64,000 nucleotides of DNA from positions 1,116,001 to 1,180,000 of the forward strand of contig NZ_JARXYJ010000001.1 in the NCBI RefSeq assembly GCF_029894425.1. Direction: 5' to 3'. The stretch's first letter is position 1. Every line of letters begins with the position of its first letter. Both the position numbers and the translations under genes were made by a program. Of the stretch, positions 8,518 through 17,213 are shown piece by piece. This DNA is from Streptomyces sp. SAI-127 (GTDB lineage: Bacteria; Actinomycetota; Actinomycetes; Streptomycetales; Streptomycetaceae). A model generated the notes under the pieces. That model was not told where the DNA came from. It did no database searches and was given only the letters and a program-made list of their open reading frames with translations.

Positions 8518-9771
8518 TCAGTCGCCGCCGGGCGCGGAAAGGTTGCCGGGGACTTTCCGGGCCGCCGCGTCCCCGGTCGGGTCCAGTCCCGTCATGAGTT
8601 CCGCGAAGGCACTGGCGGCGGCCGGGGAGGTGAAGAGACGGTCGAGGCGGGCGCGGGCGAGGTTGCGCAGGAAGGGCTCGGCATCGCCCGCGTCGTGAAG
8701 GGTCCGGGTGAGCCAGTGGGAGAACTCCTGGTCGTTCCAGACGCGGCGCAGACAGCGTGCCGAGTAGGTGTGCAGGGCGGTGTCGTCGCCCTGGACGGAG
8801 TCGCGCACGGCCCGGGCGAAGAGATCGGCGTCGTACAGGGCGAGGTTCATGCCCTTGCCGCCCATGGGTGACACGATGTGCGCCGCGTCGCCGACCAGGA
8901 AGAGACGGCCGTACCGCATGGGGTCGTGGACAAGGCTGCGGAGCCGGAAGATCTCGCGGTCGGTGATCGGACCGGACACGAGGCCGGGGTCGCCGAGCCT
9001 GGTGCGCAGGGCGTCCCAGACGCGGGCCTCGGGCCAGGCGGCGGGGTCGTCGTCGGGCCGGCACTGGAGGTAGTAGCGGCTGGACCGCGGCCCGCGTGGG
9101 AAGTGAGCGGCGAAGCCCTGTCGGCTGACGGCCAGCAGGGGGTGGGCCGGGGGCGGGGCGTCGGCCAGGACGGTGAGCCAGCCGATGCCGTGGTCGAAGG
9201 CGTACGCGGTGAGGGCACCGTCGGGGACGGTCGTACGGCTGACGCCGTGGTCGCCGTCGCAGCCGGCGACGAAGTCGCACGTGATCGTGCGGGGCGTGCC
9301 GTCCGCGGTGCGGTAGCGGACGGTCGGGCGGTCGCCGGTCACGTCGTGCAGGGAGACGTCGGCGGCCTCGAAGCGCAGGTCGCCGCCGTCCTCGAGATAC
9401 GTGGCGGTGAGCTTCTGCACGAGGATCTGCTGAGGGCACAGGCGGGCCGGAGGGCCGTCGGAGCCGTCGCTGTCGGACACCAGATGGCGGCGGCCGTCCA
9501 CCCGGAACTCCAGGATGCCGTCGTACGGGACACCGCCGAGGACCCGGTCAGTCAGCCCCCACGAGTCGAACATGCGGACCGCGCGCGTCTCGACGATGCC
9601 GGCCCGCTGGCGCTGCGCCACGTGGTCGCGGGAGCGGCGTTCCAGGACGACGCAGTCGATGCCGATGTGCAGCAGCAGCGTGGCGACGGCCATCCCGGCC
9701 GGCCCCGCGCCGATCACGACGACGGTCGTGGATTCCGAGGAATCCCGCAACTGTCCTGCTCCTTCGGCCAC
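8518..9771 (-). CDS. FAD-dependent aromatic hydroxylase, 4-hydroxybenzoate 3-monooxygenase-like
   Basis: This 417-residue class A flavoprotein monooxygenase has the FAD dinucleotide fold VVVIGAGPAGMAVATLLL near residues 17-34, the middle NAD(P)H/FAD motif CDFVAGCDGDHG, and the C-terminal ribityl motif GRLFLVGDAAHIVSPMGGKG with NLALYDADLFA. RQRAGIVETRAVRMFDSWGL and the overall length resemble PobA, which converts 4-hydroxybenzoate to protocatechuate. Exact substrate is inferred only. A GTG at 9771 with GGAGG 7 bases upstream is a sound start. No protocatechuate genes adjoin it, although LigJ/LigI homologues lie 37 kb away. Confidence 0.72.
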   Translation of the reverse strand: MAEGAGQLRDSSESTTVVVIGAGPAGMAVATLLLHIGIDCVVLERRSRDHVAQRQRAGIVETRAVRMFDSWGLTDRVLGGVPYDGILEFRVDGRRHLVSDSDGSDGPPARLCPQQILVQKLTATYLEDGGDLRFEAADVSLHDVTGDRPTVRYRTADGTPRTITCDFVAGCDGDHGVSRTTVPDGALTAYAFDHGIGWLTVLADAPPPAHPLLAVSRQGFAAHFPRGPRSSRYYLQCRPDDDPAAWPEARVWDALRTRLGDPGLVSGPITDREIFRLRSLVHDPMRYGRLFLVGDAAHIVSPMGGKGMNLALYDADLFARAVRDSVQGDDTALHTYSARCLRRVWNDQEFSHWLTRTLHDAGDAEPFLRNLARARLDRLFTSPAAASAFAELMTGLDPTGDAAARKVPGNLSAPGGD

Positions 9772-9819
9772 TTGGGCACCTCCGGGACCAGCCTGGCGAG
9801 GGCGGTGGCCGAAACGAGG

Positions 9820-9856
9820 CGGATCCGATCAGCGTAGGCGCCGCTGATCGGATCCG
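9820..9856 (-). terminator. strong stem-loop after the GH97 gene
   Basis: Arms at 9820-9834 (CGGATCCGATCAGCG) and 9842-9856 are perfect 15-bp inverted repeats around a 7-base loop. The element starts 22 bp after the stop of the GH97 gene and precedes the PobA-like gene, both on the minus strand, so it most likely ends the GH95-GH97 transcript. There is no U-run, as is common in Streptomyces. Confidence 0.75.
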
Positions 9857-9877
9857 GCTCCCGGAACAGCAGTGTGC

Positions 9878-11767
9878 TCAGCGGTAGCAGGTGGTGAGGC
9901 CGGGCCGCCACGGGCAGGCGAGCGCGGCGAAGCCGCCGTTGGTCACGACGTCGACGCTCAGCGTGTCGCCGCCGCGCAGGACCTGCCGGTCCTGGACCAG
10001 GCCGTCGGCGCCGTCCCGGATCGTCTCCACCAGCCACCGGCCCGGACCGAGGGACAGCGGCACTGCGGCCGTGCGGGCGGCACCGGCGAAGACGCCGCCC
10101 AGGAACCAGCGCTCGCCGCTGCGGCGGGCCAGCACGGCTTCCTGACCGGGTTCACCGGCGAGGAGACGGGTGTCGTCCCAGGCCGCGGGGACCTGGTCGA
10201 AGTAGTCCCGGGCGAGCGGCCTGGCCTCGTACGACTCCGGGGTGCCCGCGAACATCTGCAGCCCCGACTCGTAGACGACGGAGAGGCCGACCTCGGCCGC
10301 GTCGGAGTTGGGCCGCAGACCGACGCGCTGGAAGGCGCCGGGTGTGAAGTCCATGGAGCCGATGACGTTGCGGGTGAACGGCAGGGTGGTGAGATGGGCG
10401 GCGGTGTTGGTGCGCTTCTCCTCGCCCGCGACGCCCTCCAGGGTCATGACCTGCGGCCAGGTGCGCTGGATGCCCTTGGGGATCGTGGAGCCGTGGAAGT
10501 CGATCATGAGGTGGTGGGCGGCCGTCTCCGCGAGGATGGCGTCGTACCACTGGAGCATGGGCTGCGCCTCGGAGTTCATGAAGTCGATCTTGACGCCCTT
10601 GACACCCCACTTCTCCAGGGTCGGCAGCCACTGGGCGCGTTCCTCGGGGGTGTCGAGGTCGCGCTGATGGATCCAGACGATGATGCCGACGCCCTTGGCG
10701 CGGGCGTAACGGACGAGCTCGGGCATCCAGCTGTTGGTCTGCCAGTTCGGGTCGGTGGTGTCCCATTCGTCGGTCTTGAAGTACCAGCCCGCGTCGACGG
10801 CCTCGTAGGGCCAGTTCCGCTTCGCGGCGTAGTCGACGAAGGCCTTCTGCGCCGTCAGGCTCTGTCCGGCTTCGCGGCCGCCGGCGAGCCAGGTCCACAG
10901 CACGGTGCCGGGCCGGATCCAGGAGGGGTCGGCGACTTCGGAGGCGGGGGCGAGGTCGTCGGTGAAGGTGGACCGGGTGACGGTGGCGAGGTCACCGGTG
11001 ACCATGGCCCGCCAGGGGGTGACGAGGGGGCCGTCGCTCTTCACCCGGTCGTCGGCGAGCTTGATGCGGTAGGTGCCTGTGCCCTGGGTGTGGGCGAGGC
11101 GGGCACCGGAGTAGGCGCCGGTGAGGTCGGACTCGGCGAGCAGGGTGTAGCCGCCGTCGGTCGCGAACAGGGCCTGGTCGGAGTACTCACCGGTGGGTGC
11201 GGTCGCCGCCGTGTACTGCACGAACTGGCCTTCGTTGTCCACCCGGTAGGTGCCGAGCCAGCTCTTCGCGTCGGCCGGGAGATTGAAGGCGGACGTCTCG
11301 CCGAGGACGTCACCGGATCCCGCGGGCAGGGCGTAGCGGTAGGCGATTCCGTCCGCGGAGGCTCGGACGACGAGGTCGAGGCGGGCGCCCGCGGCCGTGG
11401 CGAAGGAGAGACGGGTCTCGTTCATGCGGACGAGGCGGTCCAGGCGTTTGCCGGACTTCGCGCGGTAACGCTCCTGAACCGTACGGTTCTTGCGGTGCAG
11501 GAAACGCAAGTCCTCGGACAGGTCGGCCCGTTCGGTGACGATGCCCACGGGCGACGGTTCGATGACCGTACGGCCGTCCCGGGACACGGCGAGGCTCAGC
11601 GTGCCCGTGGCGTCGTCGAGGGTGACCTGCGCGCGCGGCGCGTGTGCCCCTGCGGACAGGGACCAGGCCTGGTCGTGCTGTTCGGCCCGTGCGGGTGCGG
11701 TGGTGAGGAGTGCGGCCGCCAGCGAGGCGCAGAGTGCGGCGACCGCGGTTCTGATCGGAACTGCCAT
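9878..11767 (-). CDS. secreted glycoside hydrolase family 97 (alpha-galactosidase/alpha-glucosidase type)
   Basis: This 629-residue enzyme has a Sec signal peptide at residues 1-28, an N-terminal beta-sandwich to about 250, a (beta/alpha)8 catalytic domain and a C-terminal beta domain. Family 97 hallmarks include VDAGWYFKTDEW, GVGIIVWIHQRD, WGVKGVKIDFMNSEAQ and MIDFHGSTIPKG, and TLEGVAGEEKRT downstream. Asp395 in KIDFM is where the retaining (alpha-galactosidase-like) clade has its nucleophile, whereas the inverting SusB clade lacks it; hence a retaining enzyme is inferred. It starts 25 bp after the GH95 gene with GGAGG 7 bases before its ATG, so the two are probably one operon. Confidence 0.87.
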   Translation of the reverse strand: MAVPIRTAVAALCASLAAALLTTAPARAEQHDQAWSLSAGAHAPRAQVTLDDATGTLSLAVSRDGRTVIEPSPVGIVTERADLSEDLRFLHRKNRTVQERYRAKSGKRLDRLVRMNETRLSFATAAGARLDLVVRASADGIAYRYALPAGSGDVLGETSAFNLPADAKSWLGTYRVDNEGQFVQYTAATAPTGEYSDQALFATDGGYTLLAESDLTGAYSGARLAHTQGTGTYRIKLADDRVKSDGPLVTPWRAMVTGDLATVTRSTFTDDLAPASEVADPSWIRPGTVLWTWLAGGREAGQSLTAQKAFVDYAAKRNWPYEAVDAGWYFKTDEWDTTDPNWQTNSWMPELVRYARAKGVGIIVWIHQRDLDTPEERAQWLPTLEKWGVKGVKIDFMNSEAQPMLQWYDAILAETAAHHLMIDFHGSTIPKGIQRTWPQVMTLEGVAGEEKRTNTAAHLTTLPFTRNVIGSMDFTPGAFQRVGLRPNSDAAEVGLSVVYESGLQMFAGTPESYEARPLARDYFDQVPAAWDDTRLLAGEPGQEAVLARRSGERWFLGGVFAGAARTAAVPLSLGPGRWLVETIRDGADGLVQDRQVLRGGDTLSVDVVTNGGFAALACPWRPGLTTCYR

Positions 11768-11792
11768 CGGAAACCTCCGAGTTGTGTGGCCT

Positions 11793-14102
11793 TTACGGCA
11801 GACCCCAGGCCGGCCCGGGCTCGCTGACGGCGACGGGCGCGATGCTCAGGTCGGGGCGGGAGCCGGTATGGACGAGCACCTCACGGCCGCGGGGCAGGTC
11901 GATGGCGAGGGTGCCGTCGCCGAGGTCATGGGTACGGGCCGGGGTGCCGTCGTCCAGCACGGCGGTGAGCTGCCCGGTGAGGCCGTGCCGGAGCTTGAGG
12001 GGTTCGCCCGCCAGGCTCCTGACCCTGATGAACCGGGTGGCCCCCGCCTTGCGGACGGCGCTGACCAGGAAGGCGCCCTCGGTACGGAAGTTGTGCAGGG
12101 TGAGGTCCGCCCAGGCGGTCGGGACGGCGGGGAAGACGCGGATCACTCCGCCCCAGCTCTGGCAGAACATGTCGTGCAGGGACTGCGAGGCGGACAGCGG
12201 GGTCTCGATGACCGGACCGGCCTCCGTGTAGTGGGTGTTGGCCCGGCACGGGTAACGGGTGGTGGGGTCGAAGAACTTGCGCAGGTAGGTGATCGCGGTG
12301 TCGCCGTCGCCGCTCATCGCGTACATGGAGGCCGCGCCGGTGTAGCTGTAGCCGCGGTGGGCGCCGGTCAGCGCGTGCCAGTGGACCAGCGACCTGGTGA
12401 TGAGGTCGCGGTTCTCGGGCTGGTCCCAGTTGACGAGGTAGAGGGGGTAGACCATCAGCAGGTGCGAGTAGTGGCGGTGGGACTGGGCGTAGGGGGTGTC
12501 GGCACCGATCATGAAGCCGTTGGCGTCGACCGGGTACGGCGTGAGTCTGGCCAGCACCTCCTGCCAGCGCGGGGCCAACTCGTCCTCGATGCCGAGGAGT
12601 TCGGCGGAGTCGAGGAGGGTCTGGCAGCCCCAGCGGATCAGGGCCAGGTCGTAGTTGGTGTCCTGCGGCGGTACGACGGGGTATTCGGGCGAGAGGGTGC
12701 TGGGCAGGTGGAGCTTGCCGTCGCTGCCCGGGGTGAGGAAGTGCAGGTAGTAGTTGATGGCCCGGCGCAGCACCGGGTAGATCGTGTCGCGCAGCAGGGA
12801 CCTGTCCATGGAGTGCCGGTACGACAGCCACACGTTGTGCAGGGCCCAGGTGAGGTCGCCGGTCTCGGCGCCGGTGCCGGGCCGGCCGACGCCGCGGTTG
12901 GCGAACATGTCGGAGCTGCGGCCGACGCCGGAGCTGTCGGCGCGGTAGGCGGCCGGCACGTTGGCGATGAGCTGTTCCTGGTTCTGGCGCAGCGTGGTGG
13001 CGAGGGAGTCCAGCTCCGGGTGATTGAAGCCGTGGATGAGCCAGTACTCCAGCTGGACGTTGAGGTTCCACCAGACCGCGGGCCACGGCGTGGGCTCCAG
13101 CCAGGGCCCGGAGGTGGCCATGACGGGGCCGCCGGCGCGGCTCGCGGAGGCGACCTTGTAGAGCTGGATCCAGTGGAAGCTCTGGAGCCGTTGGTCGGGG
13201 AACGAGACGAAGCTCTTGCGGTAGAACGCGTGCCACCAGTCCGTGTGGCGGCGCCTGAGCGTGCTGTACGACTTCGCGCGGCGGAGGTTGCGCAGCGAGT
13301 CGGCTTCCGCGGCCGTGCCGGAGGGATGGCTGTGGCCGACGCTGAGGAGCAGGTCGTCGCCGGTGCGGCGGTGGGCGGTGGCGGTCTGGCCGCCGCCGGT
13401 GAGGGGCTGGAGGACCTGTTCCGTGCCGTCGGTGGTGGTGCGGGTGGTCCAGGCCGGGTTGGCGGTGTATCCGGCGGGCGGTGCCTCGCTGATCTTGCGG
13501 GGGCTGATGGCCTCCGCGGGGTGGAAGGTCCAGGTGGCGCGTTCACCACCGGCGGCCTTCACCCGGACGGCCAGAACCTCGTCGTGGATGAGGGCGGCGA
13601 GGGTGAGGGTGCCGGCCGTGGTGGTGACCGTGCCGGTGAGTTCGGCGTTCCACAGGCTCAGCCGCCAGTCGACGGCGGTGATCGTGCCGGCCGGTTCGAG
13701 GGTGAGGTGGCCTACGGGGAGACGGCAGGTTCCCCAGCCGCTGCCGAACTCGGGGCGGTGGTCCTGGACCCGGCCGTGCTGGACGGTGAAGCGGATCTGG
13801 TTGGCGCCGGGCTCCTGATAGATCATGCTGCCGAGTTGGCCGTCGCCCAGGAAGGGGCCCTCGTACCACAGGGTGGGCAGCCTGCTCCACAGCAGGTCCT
13901 GGTCGTTCAGGAATCGGGCCCACGCGCCGTCGGTGGTCATGGTGTCCCGGAGTTTCCAGGGGCGGCCTGCGGCCCCTGACGAAGACATCGGTTCTTCGGC
14001 GCGGGCCGTACCGGGTAACGCGGCCGCCGCGGCTCCGCCCAGCGCGGTGCCGAGTACGGCTCTGCGGGCCGGCTGCGAGTGTCTCTCCGGCTGTGAGGTC
14101 AT
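11793..14102 (-). CDS. Tat-exported glycoside hydrolase, family 95-like (alpha-L-fucosidase/alpha-galactosidase clan)
   Basis: The 769-residue product starts with a Tat-type signal (RRAVLGTALGGAAAAALPG, cleavage near ARA). The middle contains WNLNVQLEYWLIHGF, matching the N-x-N catalytic-base motif before the family 95 (alpha/alpha)6 barrel, then STLSPEYP with the likely general acid Glu. The C-terminal segment CQSWGGVIRVFPAVP resembles the family signature that normally reads LQSHDGEIRLLPALP. Family 95 includes alpha-L-fucosidases and some galactosidases and arabinosidases, so fucosidase is an inference supported by the nearby fucose genes. The ATG at 14102 has GAGAGGA upstream. A promoter and operator lie just before it. 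It leads the operon with GH97. Confidence 0.78.
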   Translation of the reverse strand: MTSQPERHSQPARRAVLGTALGGAAAAALPGTARAEEPMSSSGAAGRPWKLRDTMTTDGAWARFLNDQDLLWSRLPTLWYEGPFLGDGQLGSMIYQEPGANQIRFTVQHGRVQDHRPEFGSGWGTCRLPVGHLTLEPAGTITAVDWRLSLWNAELTGTVTTTAGTLTLAALIHDEVLAVRVKAAGGERATWTFHPAEAISPRKISEAPPAGYTANPAWTTRTTTDGTEQVLQPLTGGGQTATAHRRTGDDLLLSVGHSHPSGTAAEADSLRNLRRAKSYSTLRRRHTDWWHAFYRKSFVSFPDQRLQSFHWIQLYKVASASRAGGPVMATSGPWLEPTPWPAVWWNLNVQLEYWLIHGFNHPELDSLATTLRQNQEQLIANVPAAYRADSSGVGRSSDMFANRGVGRPGTGAETGDLTWALHNVWLSYRHSMDRSLLRDTIYPVLRRAINYYLHFLTPGSDGKLHLPSTLSPEYPVVPPQDTNYDLALIRWGCQTLLDSAELLGIEDELAPRWQEVLARLTPYPVDANGFMIGADTPYAQSHRHYSHLLMVYPLYLVNWDQPENRDLITRSLVHWHALTGAHRGYSYTGAASMYAMSGDGDTAITYLRKFFDPTTRYPCRANTHYTEAGPVIETPLSASQSLHDMFCQSWGGVIRVFPAVPTAWADLTLHNFRTEGAFLVSAVRKAGATRFIRVRSLAGEPLKLRHGLTGQLTAVLDDGTPARTHDLGDGTLAIDLPRGREVLVHTGSRPDLSIAPVAVSEPGPAWGLP

Positions 14103-14129
14103 CGTCGTCCTCTCTACCTGACGGATCCT

Positions 14130-14148
14130 CGATACATCGGGTGTATCG
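14130..14148. promoter_or_regulatory. palindromic operator overlapping the GH95-GH97 transcription start
   Basis: CGATACA (14130-14136) and TGTATCG (14142-14148) are perfect inverted repeats around TCGGG. The site begins 3 bp downstream of the -10 box at 14152-14157, so it covers the expected start point, a position typical of repression. The 9-mer ATACATCGG recurs on the opposite strand at 14281-14289. The ATACA/TGTAT arms suit a GntR- or LacI-type regulator; the FadR-type gene at 16276 is a candidate. Confidence 0.65.
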
Positions 14149-14151
14149 GGG

Positions 14152-14180
14152 AACCTAAGAGGCCCTTGTGTACCTGTCAA
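14152..14180 (-). promoter_or_regulatory. housekeeping-type promoter for GH95-GH97
   Basis: On the minus strand TTGACA (14180-14175) and TAGGTT (14157-14152) are separated by exactly 17 bp, a near-consensus sigma-HrdB promoter. It stands about 43 bp before the GH95 start codon. Confidence 0.75.
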
Positions 14181-14298
14181 TGACTTCAGCACCATGCGAA
14201 TCACGTGACAGTCGGGTCATTCACGACACCCTCACCCGGGAGACCCATGTCAGCAGGCCTAGGCCAGCCCTTCGACCCATCCGATGTATTCCCTTCGT

Positions 14299-14844
14299 TC
14301 ATGACGTGGGCGGCGCAATCACCGACAGGACGCCGGCGAGGCGGTGGGGCAGGTCGTCGGCGGGGACGTCGATGAGCTGGTAGCCGAGCTCGCGGTAGGT
14401 CTCCTCGTGGACCTTCTCGAACACCAGCGACTCCTGATAGCTGATCCGGCGGGCCGAGGTGGGTTCACAGAACCCCAGATTGCGGATGAAGAGCACCTGG
14501 CGCTCGTAGATCCCCTCGGAGCGGATCCGCTCGAGCTCCGCCCCGAGCGTCCGGGACACCGGGCGCCCCAGGTAGGTGGCGAGTGCGAGGGTGCAGACCG
14601 GTGAGCGGTCGAAGATCTGGAGGGCGGCGGCCCCGCTCGCCTCCTGCTGCCGCTGTCGCTGCAGAGTGACGATCTCGTCGATGAAGGACACCCGCGTCCA
14701 CGGCTCGTCCTCGCCCTGGGCCTGAGCCCGTGCGATGACCTCCGTCGCCGCCTCCTCCACCACGGCGTGGCCGAGTTCGCGCAGGCGGTGCAGGATGGTG
14801 GTCTTGCCCGCGCCGGGTGTGCCGGTGAGAACGTAGCGACGCAT
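14299..14844 (-). CDS. AAA-family ATPase/kinase-like P-loop protein
   Basis: This 181-residue protein opens with MRRYVLTGTPGAGKTTIL, a Walker A loop at residues 8-16, and has a Walker-B-like hydrophobic strand ending in LQIFDRSPVC. The pattern matches the AAA_28 family of small single-domain P-loop proteins, which resemble nucleotide kinases; their biological role is largely unknown. The ATG at 14844 has an AAGGG site. It is transcribed toward GH95, but a promoter lies between them, so operon membership is doubtful. It diverges from the flavoprotein gene at 15032. Confidence 0.72.
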   Translation of the reverse strand: MRRYVLTGTPGAGKTTILHRLRELGHAVVEEAATEVIARAQAQGEDEPWTRVSFIDEIVTLQRQRQQEASGAAALQIFDRSPVCTLALATYLGRPVSRTLGAELERIRSEGIYERQVLFIRNLGFCEPTSARRISYQESLVFEKVHEETYRELGYQLIDVPADDLPHRLAGVLSVIAPPTS

Positions 14845-15031
14845 GGTGGAGCCCTTCTCGTGGAGGGTGGGTGGTTCCGATGGCGGTGCGCGGACTCCGG
14901 AGACCGGAATTGCCTCTGCCCGTCGAGACCGTCGCCGACGTCAACAGCACGGCCTGAAGGGGGCGTTGACACCCGACAGGTTCGGCGTCACGGTGAGGGT
15001 TCGCCGCGCAACGGGCCCCGGAGGTCTTGCC

Positions 15032-16219
15032 TTGGCTGGTTCATCCGCACCGAACTCTGACGCCGAACTCGTCGAACGCGTACGGAAACTTCAGCCTCTC
15101 ATCCGTTCCCACGCCCTGCGCACCGAACAGGAACGCCGGGTGACCGGCGAGGTCGTCGCGGCTCTCACGGACGCCGGGGTCCTTCGCATGAACGTGCCCC
15201 GCCGGTACGGCGGTTACCAGACCTCGGTGCGTGCGCAGGTCGACGTACTGAGCGAGGTCTCCGCCGCGTGCGGGTCGACGGGATTCATGGCACTGATCCA
15301 GGCCGGGTGCGCGTTCATCGCTGCACTCTTCCCGGACGAGGCACAGGACGAGATCTTCACCGGCCCTGACATACGGGTCAGCGGCACCCTCATACCGAAG
15401 GCGAAGGCCCGTCCGGTCGAGGGCGGTTACGTGGTCGACGGTACCTCTCCCTTCGCCACCGGCTGTCAGGACTCCGACTGGCACCTGCTGACCGCTGTGG
15501 CGGACTCCGGTGGCGGCCGCCCACCGGATCTGCTGTGGACGGCCGTTCCGATGACCGAACTCGACGTGCTCGACGACTGGCACGTCTCCGGTCTGGCCGG
15601 GAGCGGCAGCAACAGTGTCGTCGCCCACGACGTCCACGTCCCGGCCCACCGCGTCCTGCCACTGGGGCCGTTGCTCGGCGGGTCCTACCCCTCGCGGCGC
15701 AACAGCGAAGACCCCTTCTACGGCATGCCCGTCCTCCTGCTGTTCTGTGCCTGGACAGCGGCCGGCGCCCTCGGTCCGGCCCGGGCGGCGCTGGCGGAGT
15801 TCGGCGAACGCATCCGTCAACGGGGCATCACCTACACGATCTACGAGCATCAGCACACCGCCCCGGTGACGCATCTGCAGTTCGCCGAGGCCGCGATGAA
15901 GATCTCCTGTGCCGAACTGCTCACCGCCGACTTCGTCTCGCTGATCGACACCCGGGTCGCGGACGGCAATCCGTACACGCCGGAGGAGCGGGCCCGGATC
16001 CGGGCCCAGTCCGGTTATGTGGCGCGGCTGTGCAAGGAGGCCGTAGACCTGATCGGTTCCGCGTCCGGCGCGTCGTCGCTGCAGCTGGAGGTGCCGGTCC
16101 AGCGTGCCGTGCGGGATCTCAACGCCCTGAGCCTGCACTCCTTCGTCAACCCCGCCGCCAATCTGGAGTTGTACGGGAGGGTGTTGTCAGGGTTGGACGC
16201 CGGTACGCCGTTCCTGTGA
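15032..16219 (+). CDS. acyl-CoA dehydrogenase-fold flavin monooxygenase (HsaA/HpaB-like group D)
   Basis: From a TTG at 15032 with GGAGGT 7 bases upstream, the product is 395 residues. The N-terminal helices (TEQERRVTGEVVAALTDAGV, MNVPRRYGGYQ), the middle beta domain (GGYVVDGTSPFATGC, where FATGC contacts flavin) and the C-terminal helical domain (HLQFAEAAMKI, SASGASSLQLEVPVQR) follow the two-component flavin-dependent hydroxylase family that shares the acyl-CoA dehydrogenase fold. Such enzymes need a separate flavin reductase; none is adjacent. Substrates range from phenols to sulfur compounds and cannot be assigned. A longer frame starts at 14843 but its extra residues look noncoding. Confidence 0.75.
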   Translation: MAGSSAPNSDAELVERVRKLQPLIRSHALRTEQERRVTGEVVAALTDAGVLRMNVPRRYGGYQTSVRAQVDVLSEVSAACGSTGFMALIQAGCAFIAALFPDEAQDEIFTGPDIRVSGTLIPKAKARPVEGGYVVDGTSPFATGCQDSDWHLLTAVADSGGGRPPDLLWTAVPMTELDVLDDWHVSGLAGSGSNSVVAHDVHVPAHRVLPLGPLLGGSYPSRRNSEDPFYGMPVLLLFCAWTAAGALGPARAALAEFGERIRQRGITYTIYEHQHTAPVTHLQFAEAAMKISCAELLTADFVSLIDTRVADGNPYTPEERARIRAQSGYVARLCKEAVDLIGSASGASSLQLEVPVQRAVRDLNALSLHSFVNPAANLELYGRVLSGLDAGTPFL

Positions 16220-16248
16220 TGACTTCCGCGAAGATGACTTCCGCGAAG
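16219..16248 (+). repeat. 15-bp tandem duplication after the flavoprotein stop codon
   Basis: ATGACTTCCGCGAAG occurs twice back to back (16219-16233 and 16234-16248), starting on the last base of the TGA stop. It looks like a local replication-slippage duplication. Confidence 0.8.
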
Positions 16249-16275
16249 CGGCGTGGCGGGGGTCGCGCCCGCTCG

Positions 16276-16998
16276 TCAGCTGCGCGCTGCCGTCCCGAAG
16301 GGGAGGGCTTCGCCTGAGCGCAGGTGCTCCCTCAGCCACTGTTCGGTGTTGCTCACGTGCAGCAGGGCGGCGGCCTGGCTGAGGGCGGAGTCACGGGTGG
16401 ACAGGGCATTGAAGATCGCCTCGTGCTCGGCGAGTGTGCGGCCCGCGGCCCTGTCGTCGACCAGACCGCGCCAGATACGGGCACGCAGGGTGCGGCCGGA
16501 GATCCCTTCCAGGAGGGTGAGGAGGGTCTCGTTGCCCGTGGCCGAGACGACGGCGCGGTGAAAGGCGGCGTCGTGGGCGTTGAGCTGTGCGACGTCGTCC
16601 CGGGCCTCCCGCATGGCGTCCAGGTGCCGCTTCACCTCGGCCAGCTGGGCGTCGGAGATCCGGGTGGCGGCCAGGGCCGTGGCCATCGGTTCCAGGAGCC
16701 GCCGTACCTCCATGAGGTCCTGCAACGCGACCGAATCGCCCTGCAGCAGTTCCACCGCGCCGCCGAGCCCCTCCAGGAGCAGGCTCGGCTGCAGGCTGGT
16801 CACATAGGTGCCGTCGCCCCGCCGGACCTCAAGAACCCGGGCGACGGCCAGCGCCTTGACCGCTTCGCGGGCGAGGTTGCGGGACAGCCCCAGTTGGGCG
16901 GCCAGGTCCGGCTCCGGTGGGAGCTTCGAGCCCGGCGGCAGAGCACCGGTCCGGATCAGCTCACGGATGTCCTCGATGGCCTTGTCCGTCAGAGACAC
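16276..16998 (-). CDS. FadR-subfamily GntR transcriptional regulator
   Basis: This 240-residue protein has an N-terminal winged helix (AIEDIRELIRTGALPPGSKL, then LAAQLGLSRNLAREAVKAL as recognition region, and VRRGDGTYV as wing). An all-helical FCD ligand domain runs from about residue 90 to 230 with MEVRRLLEPMATALAA and the metal-site histidines in HDAAFHRAVV and LAEHEAIF. The GTG at 16998 has GGAGGGG 8 bases upstream. FadR-type regulators usually respond to sugar acids or carboxylates. Standing downstream of L-fuconate dehydratase, it is likely to control this fucose region, perhaps with fuconate or its dehydration product as effector. That role is inferred. Confidence 0.87.
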   Translation of the reverse strand: MSLTDKAIEDIRELIRTGALPPGSKLPPEPDLAAQLGLSRNLAREAVKALAVARVLEVRRGDGTYVTSLQPSLLLEGLGGAVELLQGDSVALQDLMEVRRLLEPMATALAATRISDAQLAEVKRHLDAMREARDDVAQLNAHDAAFHRAVVSATGNETLLTLLEGISGRTLRARIWRGLVDDRAAGRTLAEHEAIFNALSTRDSALSQAAALLHVSNTEQWLREHLRSGEALPFGTAARS

Positions 16999-17213
16999 GA
17001 CTCACCCCTCCCCCACCGTGCTCCGCGGGCACGTCCGGCCTGGTCAGTCCCTGAGTGCGGAGATCTCCCCAGAGGCCGACCGGGGTGTGTCGATCATGGA
17101 GTTGCACGTTCCGTCCGACCTGTCCGGGAGTCCGCACGCCTAGGGCGACGTTGATGATACTGGGACGCATGGGCGGGTGGGCCGATCGCGTCGGCGGGTA
17201 CGCAGCGGCTTCG

